From: Nitrospira sp.
Lineage (GTDB): Bacteria; Nitrospirota; Nitrospiria; Nitrospirales; Nitrospiraceae
DNA length: 64,000 nt
Reading direction: 5' to 3'
Assembly (NCBI GenBank): GCA_029194535.1
Contig: JARFXR010000003.1
Location: 1 to 64,000 of the forward strand
The notes below the pieces were generated by a model. It was not told where the DNA came from. It saw only the letters and a program-made list of their open reading frames with translations, and did not search any database. Shown piece by piece: positions 16,608-23,814 of the stretch. A program made the position numbers and the translations under genes. Positions within the stretch are counted from its first letter, which is position 1; every line of letters starts with the position of its first letter.

Positions 16608-18299
16608 ATGAGACGCCTGCCTACCGGCCAAACCCATTTTCAGACGTTGCTCTCGCTTCTTGCGTCAGTCTCCCTGTTCGGGACACTCGGCTCATCGCTG
16701 TCGCCGGTGTACGCGCAACGCGGGGGCGACGTGTTTTCCAGCGACAGCGGGACCGGCAAGACCTGGTGGGACGTCAAGCGGAAGGACTATCCCGAATGCA
16801 AGGGGCTCGTGGACCAGCATGAGGAGATGACCGGTGATCTGTATCGGCTCGATGCCGAGGCCAAGCAGGCGGTCGAGCCCGAACGAAAGCAGATCGTTCA
16901 ACAGATCAACGATCTCAGCCGTCAACGCACGAAGGTGCAGAAGCAGATCTTTGAGTGCATTCGTAAGCCCAGCAGCAAGGAATCGACCTCGCCCCCCTTG
17001 CTGAAAGGCAAAGTCGAGAAGGACGATTCACCTTCCGGCGAACCGGATAGGCCCCAAGCCAAACCTCCTTCCACAAGGGACAACGCGCCTCCTCCAACAC
17101 GGAAGAGTCCTCCGCCTAAGAGCCCGCCATCTTCGACCAAGCAGGTACAGCCGCCAGGCCACCAACGGGAGCCGGAATCACCGGAATACGGTCTTTTTGG
17201 GCCGGGACAGCCTGACCCGATTTTCCTCTTTGCGGACGGCACCTCGAAAGGGATTGCGGAGTGCTTCGAAGAGGACGTGAAGCCTGAAAATATCCTGACC
17301 GGCGCCGTGATCGGGAGACTCAAGAAGTTTCAACGAATCGGACAAGCCGTCTCGACCATAGGAAAGGCGAACAACCTCGCGTCGATCTACGACCAGCTGA
17401 GGCAGTTCGACCCGACCATGAACGATTACCAGCTTGGCCGGTATCTCGCTCGGCTGTTGTGCGAAGGGCGAGACCTCCCCGACATTGGAGGCGGCACTCG
17501 TCGAAACCCGAACGGGTCGGATTCGGGCACACCAGGCAAATCGGCCGGAGTCGAAGACGTCCACAAGAAACGGCCGGATGACGAGGGGCCAGAAACCGGA
17601 GACAACGGCAACAACAGGCTCTGGAAGCCGAAGACGCACTTTCCGCCCGCTCGGCCTCCACTCGATCGAGGCATGCCTTTGGAAGACCACAAGCAGCTGA
17701 TGAAGCTTGCGGTAGAGGAAAAGAAGATCATCATCGTCCGGGATTCGAGTCCCGCGGCCATGCGGTGGGTAGGCCGGCCGCGGCACATCCCGAAACCACA
17801 GGACGTCAAGGCCAAAACGATTCCCTATGACCCCGGCAAGACGTGGCAGGAGAATCAGTTCGCAGGTCTGGCCTCGGCCAAGGGACTTTCAGATGCCGAT
17901 CGGAGAGAGTTACTCAAGAAACGCTACACGATCCGCGGAGAACATGAAATCATCGTGGACCCAAAGGGCAACCGTCTGTACAGCGATACCGATCTTCATG
18001 GTGTCTATGACATGAACGGGCAGGATGCCTGGTCGGATGGCATGAAACAGAGGATGAACGATGCATTCCTGGAAAATATGGTCCAGCACGGCCCGCATGA
18101 CAATTGGCCCATCCGAAACGACAAGGAACTTGCCGGCTCGAACGCCGGGCCACAGATCGGTCAAAAAGACGGCCGACCGCACACGGTCACGGCCTACCTG
18201 CCTGACGGCACGACTCAACGCATGGAGACACTCCCCCAATTGAAACAGTTTTACGAAGCCAACGGGATCGATTGGAACTCGATCTACCCAGGCTATTGA
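16608..18299 (+). CDS. Exported polymorphic-toxin-like protein 1: shared Cys-hairpin module plus edema-factor/ExoY-like C-terminal domain
   Basis: A 563-aa protein with a signal peptide ending near PVYAQ. Residues 39-120 form the shared module: GGDVFSSDSGTGKTWWD, then a charged helical hairpin bounded by Cys64 and Cys117. A Pro-rich linker (about 120-200) and a middle region without a recognisable family follow. The last roughly 190 residues resemble edema-factor/ExoY nucleotidyl cyclases: Lys396, Lys401 and Lys403 repeat the spacing of EF Lys346/His351/Lys353, Asp460-Thr-Asp462 matches the metal-binding DYD, and QHGPHDN (His494) resembles NHGTEQDN. EF His351 is replaced by Lys. Cyclase activity is inference. 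No clear ribosome-binding site; GTG 16566 is an alternative start. Confidence 0.72.
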   Translation: MRRLPTGQTHFQTLLSLLASVSLFGTLGSSLSPVYAQRGGDVFSSDSGTGKTWWDVKRKDYPECKGLVDQHEEMTGDLYRLDAEAKQAVEPERKQIVQQINDLSRQRTKVQKQIFECIRKPSSKESTSPPLLKGKVEKDDSPSGEPDRPQAKPPSTRDNAPPPTRKSPPPKSPPSSTKQVQPPGHQREPESPEYGLFGPGQPDPIFLFADGTSKGIAECFEEDVKPENILTGAVIGRLKKFQRIGQAVSTIGKANNLASIYDQLRQFDPTMNDYQLGRYLARLLCEGRDLPDIGGGTRRNPNGSDSGTPGKSAGVEDVHKKRPDDEGPETGDNGNNRLWKPKTHFPPARPPLDRGMPLEDHKQLMKLAVEEKKIIIVRDSSPAAMRWVGRPRHIPKPQDVKAKTIPYDPGKTWQENQFAGLASAKGLSDADRRELLKKRYTIRGEHEIIVDPKGNRLYSDTDLHGVYDMNGQDAWSDGMKQRMNDAFLENMVQHGPHDNWPIRNDKELAGSNAGPQIGQKDGRPHTVTAYLPDGTTQRMETLPQLKQFYEANGIDWNSIYPGY

Positions 18300-18336
18300 A
18301 GGCGAGCGTTGGCTTCGGAGGCTCTGAGGATTCACG

Positions 18337-20481
18337 ATGGCGCCATCTCTGTCATTCCCCTTCATAGGCTGGGTTGTCGCAGGGATCTGGCTGCTCGCTT
18401 GGCCGGTTTTTGCCGAGCCGCAGGGCTCGGATCAGTTCAGCACATCAGGGGAGTACGATCGATTCGCCGTCGGCAACGCTCACCGCTGGTACGACAAGCA
18501 CTCCACGGGCGCCAAGCAGAAATCCAGCCACTGTCTTGCGATCCTGGATGAAGCGAAGACGTTTCAAGACAACGGCTTGGCTCTCGATGAAGCAGCGAGA
18601 CAGCCCGGTTTGGACAGTCGCCAGGCCACTGCGCTCCGTAAGCAGGCCAACGAACAGTTCGGACTCAGAGACAAGAAGATACGCGCCTTTATCGATTGCT
18701 TCAATCAAGCGAATCGGAAAAGCAGCCCGGGCTCAGATCAGTTCGCAACCGGCGGAGACGCTCCACGCGGCGACAACCGGCAGGCACAACCAGGAACGCC
18801 ATCCTCGCCGAGATCTCGCAAGGATGGCGACAACGGTCAGACACAGCCGCCTCGTCCCACGCACAAGCCAGGCAGCACCGATCAGAGGACACCGTCTGAT
18901 GTCTTCTCTACCAAGGGAGACAAGACACCTTCCGAGGGCATACCGACACAGAAACCATCGGAACAGCCCTACGGATCGGGATCGGACCAGATACGAACAA
19001 GACCGGACCCCACTGGAAAGACTCCGCCTGACATCTTCCACACCAGCCCCGGTAAACAGCAGCCCGGTGATGTCTTTGAGACGAATTCATCGGATCGCGC
19101 CAAGCCCACCGAACAAAAATCAAATCCGGTACACATTGATACGCAGCCTCGAGAGAAAATCTGGAACCTGCAGCAGCTGGCCGTCTGGGTGTTTGAGAAC
19201 TACAAGAGCAGCATCGGTCCCATCTCCACCGTTCCCATTAAGAATGCTGCCGAACCGACCTATCTCGTTTTGCTCTCAGGTTTGGATCTCTTCAAGCTTG
19301 GCCGAGCCACCAGCACGTTGGTGGATGCAAGAATGGCGTTCACCAATATCGCCGTACTCGACGCCTATTTGGACGCAATATTGGTCGCAACGAAGTCGCT
19401 GCCACACAAAGCCAACCTGATCATCGCCGGCCACAGTTTGGGAGGCATCGAAGCACAGAAGGTCGTATCTCGTCTCAGAGAAGCAGGTTTCCATGTGCAG
19501 CAGGTCATTACGTATGGTTCGCCCATCACCGCCTTTCGTGATGGCACAACGCAGTATCGCTACGTCACAGCCAAGGGCGACCAGATTGCCGAAATCTATC
19601 AGCTTCAGGATAATAATCCTGCGATCGTCCGAATTCCTGGAGGTACGGATCCGTTACCTTTCTCTCCCAACAGCAGCCACCAGATTTATCCTCGTTCTCT
19701 GCAGTTGACCTATCGCACGGTGCCCAAGGTCGCCCACATCAGCGCGCCATGCTGGGAGCTCGATCTCCATCAGGTGGTGGAATATTCCGCCCCAGACCTG
19801 GCGTCACGAATTCTGCGACTCCCTTCCGGGGACTATAAACGGGCGATGCGAATCTGCCCGCGCAATCCGGGCTCTAGTGATCCCCATTGCGGTTGCGCAC
19901 GTGACTCAAGGGGCGGACACATGAGCAGCAATTGTTTTTGGGCATCGCTTGCGGAAGATTTGACTCAGGAAACAGGCGGTCGGATTCAATACTGGGCTCC
20001 TTGCGAGCCGCAGGGGACACAGGAGGCGGTCATTAATGAGGCGTTGCTCCGGCACTATGGAAGAAATCACCAACAAGTAGTTCACAATCGGAAAGAAATC
20101 GACGACGCCTTGAAGAGCCCGGGGAGCAGAGGCGTCGTCTTCTTTACCAACCTCACAAGGGTCCAACCCATCGATCGCTCGGCTCCACGGGAGCCTGGAG
20201 CCACCTACAGAGAACTGAGCGGGCAGCTCTATAAAGAGGAGCCTGGGAAATACTACCACGCGATCGGCCACGAGCTCTTCCAAAAGCACCGTCACGTTGT
20301 GAACGCCAGAAACAACGGAGTGAAGGTCGTCATTTATGATGCGCAGTCGTCTTCGCCGGAATTTATGTGTGACGCCGGCGACTATTTCAATATGAGAACG
20401 CTTGAGATCAAATTCTTCCAGACGAAGTTCGCGCCTCGGGACAACCGGCACAGCGCCAAGCCCACATCACAATCTCAGTAA
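18337..20481 (+). CDS. Exported polymorphic-toxin-like protein 2: diverged Cys-hairpin module, lipase domain and papain-fold domain
   Basis: A 714-aa protein with a signal peptide (cleavage near VFAE). Residues 31-125 are a diverged copy of the shared module: SDQFSTSG, then a helical hairpin bounded by Cys66 and Cys121. A low-complexity linker (about 125-260) repeats D-(V/Q/I)-F-x-T motifs. Residues about 275-500 look like a class-3 lipase with nucleophile Ser367 in GHSLGG and later Asp and His candidates (KGDQIAEI, DLHQVVEY). The C-terminal part has a papain-fold-like Cys533 (SSNCFWASL), His653 (HRHVVNA) and Asp668 (VIYDAQSS). So it appears to carry two enzymatic domains. Start preceded by GAGG; 37 bases after gene 1. 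Confidence 0.7.
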   Translation: MAPSLSFPFIGWVVAGIWLLAWPVFAEPQGSDQFSTSGEYDRFAVGNAHRWYDKHSTGAKQKSSHCLAILDEAKTFQDNGLALDEAARQPGLDSRQATALRKQANEQFGLRDKKIRAFIDCFNQANRKSSPGSDQFATGGDAPRGDNRQAQPGTPSSPRSRKDGDNGQTQPPRPTHKPGSTDQRTPSDVFSTKGDKTPSEGIPTQKPSEQPYGSGSDQIRTRPDPTGKTPPDIFHTSPGKQQPGDVFETNSSDRAKPTEQKSNPVHIDTQPREKIWNLQQLAVWVFENYKSSIGPISTVPIKNAAEPTYLVLLSGLDLFKLGRATSTLVDARMAFTNIAVLDAYLDAILVATKSLPHKANLIIAGHSLGGIEAQKVVSRLREAGFHVQQVITYGSPITAFRDGTTQYRYVTAKGDQIAEIYQLQDNNPAIVRIPGGTDPLPFSPNSSHQIYPRSLQLTYRTVPKVAHISAPCWELDLHQVVEYSAPDLASRILRLPSGDYKRAMRICPRNPGSSDPHCGCARDSRGGHMSSNCFWASLAEDLTQETGGRIQYWAPCEPQGTQEAVINEALLRHYGRNHQQVVHNRKEIDDALKSPGSRGVVFFTNLTRVQPIDRSAPREPGATYRELSGQLYKEEPGKYYHAIGHELFQKHRHVVNARNNGVKVVIYDAQSSSPEFMCDAGDYFNMRTLEIKFFQTKFAPRDNRHSAKPTSQSQ

Positions 20482-20501
20482 GCGGGGTCTTCCAAGTTCT
20501 A

Positions 20502-22025
20502 ATGCCCTCCCTGAATGTGATCGATCGCCGATCCTCACCTGCACGCTGGCTCTTCTTGATCCTCGTGCTCGTACCTCTTGTTCCAACCTTGATCTCGTCG
20601 ATCGATACCGTGCGCGCGCAACCCACCGGCGGCGACGTGTTTTCGAGCGACAGCGGGACCGGCAAGACCTGGTGGGACGTCAAGCGGAGGGACTATCCGG
20701 AATGCAAGGCTCTCGTGGACCAGCATGAGGAGATGACCGGTGAACTGTATCGGCTCGATGCCGAGGCCAAGCAAGCGGTCGAGCCTGAACGAAAGCAGAT
20801 CGTTCAACAGATCAACGATCTCAGTCGTCAACGCACGAAGGTGCAAAAGCAAATCTTCGCCTGCATTCGCGAGTCCAGCCGCTCGCGTCGATCAGACCCG
20901 CTCGCGGGGGACGCCAATGACGAAGGATCACCAGCCGAGCGATCCGACGGCGCGATTCGGGGTCAGGAGATCCTGACGCCGCAAGGCAGGAAGCTCCTGT
21001 TTCAATTGAGCGCCGAGATGAATGAGATCGCCAAGGATCAAGCCGGCCACAGTGACCCAGGCAGCGAATTCCTTGGGGGCTTGGCCGAGTGGGCCGGCGA
21101 AACCCTTCAGCTCTTGGCGCAGAAGCCCGGCGCGCCGGTCGAGCAGATGGCCAAGGGCATCATGGACTACCTCACCAATGACAACGCCGCCAATCACGCC
21201 GCACTTCGCGCCGCCGCCGAGCAGGCTGTCCGCGAATTCCAGGAGAACCCGGCGCGATTTCTTGGGAAGAATCTGCCCGACGTGCTGCCCACTCCGGGAA
21301 GCGCCGCCAACAAGGCCCGCGCGCTTCAGCGGGTTTCGCAAGCTGAGAAGGCCGCCGCCCGCATCAAACGCATGGCCGACGCCAAGAATAAGCTGAAAGA
21401 GTTCTACAAAAAGGTCGGCCCACCTGGTCAGGGCTACGGGCCGGACGCCCGGATTCGTGCCTGTTCGGCGATCAACTCGTGCGTGGACAAAGCGCTGGCT
21501 GAAGCGCAATTGTTCAAGACCGGAGGCCCTATCGGTGATGGAACGCCCTGGGATATCGTGGGGGTGCACAACCTCCAGACGCCGAAATTCCCCGATGCGC
21601 CGAGCGGAAGGCCACCCCTGACGCCCGACTCGCCGAACTGGCCGAAGGGCAGGCCATACGACCCGAACCAGCCGCTGCTCGACTTGCACCACACTCGCGA
21701 GCAGCTGTACGCCAAGCTGAAGCCTTACGGTGACGGTTTCAAGCCGCGGCAGACAGGCACCTACAACCCTGAGCAACTCGACATGATCTGGAACGGCGAG
21801 CCGATTCCCATGAAGGGACCAGAACACATCGCGACGATCCTGGAGCGCGAGGGTGTCGGAAGTCAGGGGTTGGTGATGGTCGAGTTAAAGCGACCACAAG
21901 GCGATGTGGCCGGCCACGTGGTCAATTTCCAGAACCCAAATGGAAAAGTCACTGTCGTCGACAGAACTCGTTTACGAATCGACAGCTCGGAAGTGGAGAA
22001 CTGGTTCTTCTTCCCAATCTATTAG
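20502..22025 (+). CDS. Exported polymorphic-toxin-like protein 3: shared Cys-hairpin module plus papain-fold (Tox-PL-like) domain
   Basis: A 507-aa protein with a signal peptide ending VRAQ. Residues 43-125 (GGDVFSSDSGTGKTWWD, Cys68, Cys121) are nearly identical to gene 1 at DNA level. A helical middle region (about 145-300, including ENPARFLGKNLPDVLP) resembles the pre-toxin linkers of other polymorphic toxins. The C-terminal domain has Cys321/Cys327 (RACSAINSCVDKA), His472 (GHVVNF) and Asp487 (VTVVDRT), the order and spacing of papain-fold Tox-PL deamidase/peptidase toxins. No immunity gene follows on this strand. No obvious ribosome-binding site, so coupling to the upstream gene (20-base gap) is likely. 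Confidence 0.7.
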   Translation: MPSLNVIDRRSSPARWLFLILVLVPLVPTLISSIDTVRAQPTGGDVFSSDSGTGKTWWDVKRRDYPECKALVDQHEEMTGELYRLDAEAKQAVEPERKQIVQQINDLSRQRTKVQKQIFACIRESSRSRRSDPLAGDANDEGSPAERSDGAIRGQEILTPQGRKLLFQLSAEMNEIAKDQAGHSDPGSEFLGGLAEWAGETLQLLAQKPGAPVEQMAKGIMDYLTNDNAANHAALRAAAEQAVREFQENPARFLGKNLPDVLPTPGSAANKARALQRVSQAEKAAARIKRMADAKNKLKEFYKKVGPPGQGYGPDARIRACSAINSCVDKALAEAQLFKTGGPIGDGTPWDIVGVHNLQTPKFPDAPSGRPPLTPDSPNWPKGRPYDPNQPLLDLHHTREQLYAKLKPYGDGFKPRQTGTYNPEQLDMIWNGEPIPMKGPEHIATILEREGVGSQGLVMVELKRPQGDVAGHVVNFQNPNGKVTVVDRTRLRIDSSEVENWFFFPIY

Positions 22026-22167
22026 CCCACATAGTTCCGTGTGCCGTGAAGGGGAAGCGTCCCACCCGTGCGGGTCCTCTCGCAACAAGAGGAACAATTC
22101 GTCTGCGTCTACTGCAGCAATCCGCTGCCACGGTTCACGAACCGCGACTTGGCTGGCCCGCTGAATT

Positions 22168-22263
22168 GATCCCGGATACCGCAGTTGAATTTGGGCCTGA
22201 AGTCCCGGACGAGCGATGAGGGCTCCTCCAGTTTGGACATCAGGCGATCAGTCACTGATCGCG
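22168..22263. repeat. Dispersed intergenic repeat, family B copy 1
   Basis: Begins GATCCCGGATACCGCAGTTG and ends CACTGATCGCG. A second copy starting GATCCCGGATTCCGCAGTTG lies at 30354-30451, sharing GAGCGATGAGGGCTCCTCCAGT-like core sequence. About 80% identical by eye. Non-coding. Confidence 0.65.
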
Positions 22264-22359
22264 TTGTCATTTCGATGATCGGTTGGTCATTTCGAACGGA
22301 GTGAGAAATCCTTGTCTCGAGCACAGCGTGAGATCAAAGCAAAGGGGTCGGATCAAAGC

Positions 22360-22419
22360 AAAGGGGTCGGGAGTCTTTTCTTGACGGTCTACCGAGGAAT
22401 TAAGACTCCCGACCCCTTT
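22360..22419. repeat. GGGGTCGGGAGTC palindrome, copy 1 (possible bidirectional terminator)
   Basis: Perfect 18-base arms, AAAGGGGTCGGGAGTCTT and its complement, around a 24-base loop. It lies between two convergent genes, where it could act as a terminator. The same palindrome with a 24-base loop occurs upstream of the first Sel1 gene and a degraded one upstream of the second. Confidence 0.75.
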
Positions 22420-22439
22420 TCCGTCCCTTTTCGTCCCCC

Positions 22440-23672
22440 TCACCGCAGGGCAGGATCGCCGCAGTTAGACCCTCCCCCTTTAATACAGCTCTCATAGGCA
22501 CGCTTTCGCGAGATTTGATTCTGTTCAGCCCGTACCGCCTCTTCTTCCCGGTCCGCCTGATGACTGGCCTGGCGCAGGTAGGCCATCCGTTCGGCCGAAT
22601 TGTTGAACGTCCGGCCGGCCGGTTCGATGTTGAGAACGACCGAGCGCAGCCGGTTGCCCACCACTGCGGCTTGCTCTTGGTCGTTTCGGAAGCCCACGTA
22701 GCTGTTCCGTCCTTTCAGATGATTCGAAAAATAATTGGCTTGACTGTGGCCCTGGTCTCCCGCCAGGTCGAACCAGCGAATCGCCTCCTGCCGATTCTGC
22801 GGAACGGTCATGCCGAATTGGTAGACACGACCGAGCAGGAATTGCCCCTCGGCATTTCCTTGCTCCGCGCTCTTGCGAATCCACCGGACGGCCTCGGCCC
22901 AATCTTCTTTCACGCCGGTCCCGTTTTCATAGATTTGCCCCAGATAGTTTTGCGCTTCCGCATACCCCTGCTCTGCCGACTTGCGATACCACCGAACGGC
23001 TTCGTCGTTGCTCTGACGGACCCCCTCGCCGCGTTCATACTGATAGGCGAGCAGATATTGTCCCCTGGGATGGCCTTGGTCGGCTAACTTTTGAAAGACC
23101 TTGGCTGCTCCGCCGAAGTCCTTCGCCTTGTACAGCCGTAACCCTTCGTTAATCTGTTCCTGGGTCGGCGTGAGCGTCGCTGGTGCTCGACCGAGACCGG
23201 CAAGCGCCAACGAGGCGTCCCGCGCTCCCGCGGTTTCCGCTTTGGTGTAGTAGATCCTCGCTTGCGTCAGATCTTTCGAGACGCCGATACCGTGTTCATA
23301 CGCGCGCCCCATGTGGAAGAGGCCGTCGGGATTGTTCTGGTCCGCCGATTTTCGATACCATTTCACGGCTTCGACAGGATCAGCTTTCACGCCATTGCCT
23401 TTCTCGTAGAAAAAGCCGAGCCACGCTTGCGCGGCAGCGTAGTTCTGCTCAGAGGCTTTCCGAAACCACGTGGCGGCCTTTGCAAAGTCCTTCTTGTGAT
23501 TGAGGCCATACGCGTACGAAAGCCCCATACAATATTGATCGGCAGGAGCTTTCGAATCATCACCGAGGCGGACAATGATCCGACGACAGGCGGCCAGATC
23601 GTCACTGGCGTCGGCATAGGCAATGGCAGGAAGGATGACGCACGACAAGACCAGCCACACGACGATTTGCAT
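22440..23672 (-). CDS. Exported Sel1-repeat protein 1
   Basis: A 410-aa protein with a signal peptide (VVWLVLSCVILPAIAYA) followed by about six Sel1-like repeats (for example AAAQAWLGFFYEKGNGVKAD, GLFHMGRAYEHGIGVSKD, AEAQNYLGQIYENGTGVKED), which fold into an alpha-solenoid for protein binding. The C-terminal part (GFRNDQEQAAVVG, NNSAERMAYLRQA) is shared with the next Sel1 protein. The ATG at 23672 follows GGAGG. It is convergent with the toxin-like genes. Periplasmic Sel1 proteins can neutralise lipase effectors in type VI systems, so an immunity role is possible but unproven. Confidence 0.85.
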   Translation of the reverse strand: MQIVVWLVLSCVILPAIAYADASDDLAACRRIIVRLGDDSKAPADQYCMGLSYAYGLNHKKDFAKAATWFRKASEQNYAAAQAWLGFFYEKGNGVKADPVEAVKWYRKSADQNNPDGLFHMGRAYEHGIGVSKDLTQARIYYTKAETAGARDASLALAGLGRAPATLTPTQEQINEGLRLYKAKDFGGAAKVFQKLADQGHPRGQYLLAYQYERGEGVRQSNDEAVRWYRKSAEQGYAEAQNYLGQIYENGTGVKEDWAEAVRWIRKSAEQGNAEGQFLLGRVYQFGMTVPQNRQEAIRWFDLAGDQGHSQANYFSNHLKGRNSYVGFRNDQEQAAVVGNRLRSVVLNIEPAGRTFNNSAERMAYLRQASHQADREEEAVRAEQNQISRKRAYESCIKGGGSNCGDPALR

Positions 23673-23716
23673 AACCACCTCCGATCACCGATCGAGGATC
23701 AAAACAACAAAACACC

Positions 23717-23770
23717 GGGGTCGGGAGTCTTACTTCTTCGCTGGGCCGTCAAGAAAAGACTCCCGACCCC
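23717..23770. repeat. GGGGTCGGGAGTC palindrome, copy 2
   Basis: Arms GGGGTCGGGAGTCTT (23717-23731) and AAGACTCCCGACCCC (23756-23770) around a 24-base loop. It lies between the two Sel1 genes, just upstream of the first. The loop sequence GCTGGGCCGTCAAGAA is conserved in all copies. Confidence 0.75.
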
Positions 23771-23814
23771 TTTTCTTTGGCCTTTTCTTCTGGCCCGCCG
23801 GCGGGTCTTTCCGG

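Larger units (their letters stand above)
22026..22439. other. Intergenic region packed with dispersed repeats
   Basis: The 414 bases between toxin-like gene 3 and the convergent Sel1 gene hold no gene. From left to right: a stretch with nothing recognisable, a roughly 96-bp repeat also found at 30354 (22168-22263), a degraded TCATTTCGA...GAGAAATCC palindromic repeat (about 22266-22314), a short tandem duplication of AAAGGGGTCGG (22341 and 22360), and an 18-bp perfect inverted repeat that may end transcription from both sides. Confidence 0.6.

Noticed and set aside
20502..22025. Type VI or Rhs effector
   Set aside because: There are no PAAR, Rhs repeat, VgrG or MIX markers and each protein has a classical signal peptide instead.
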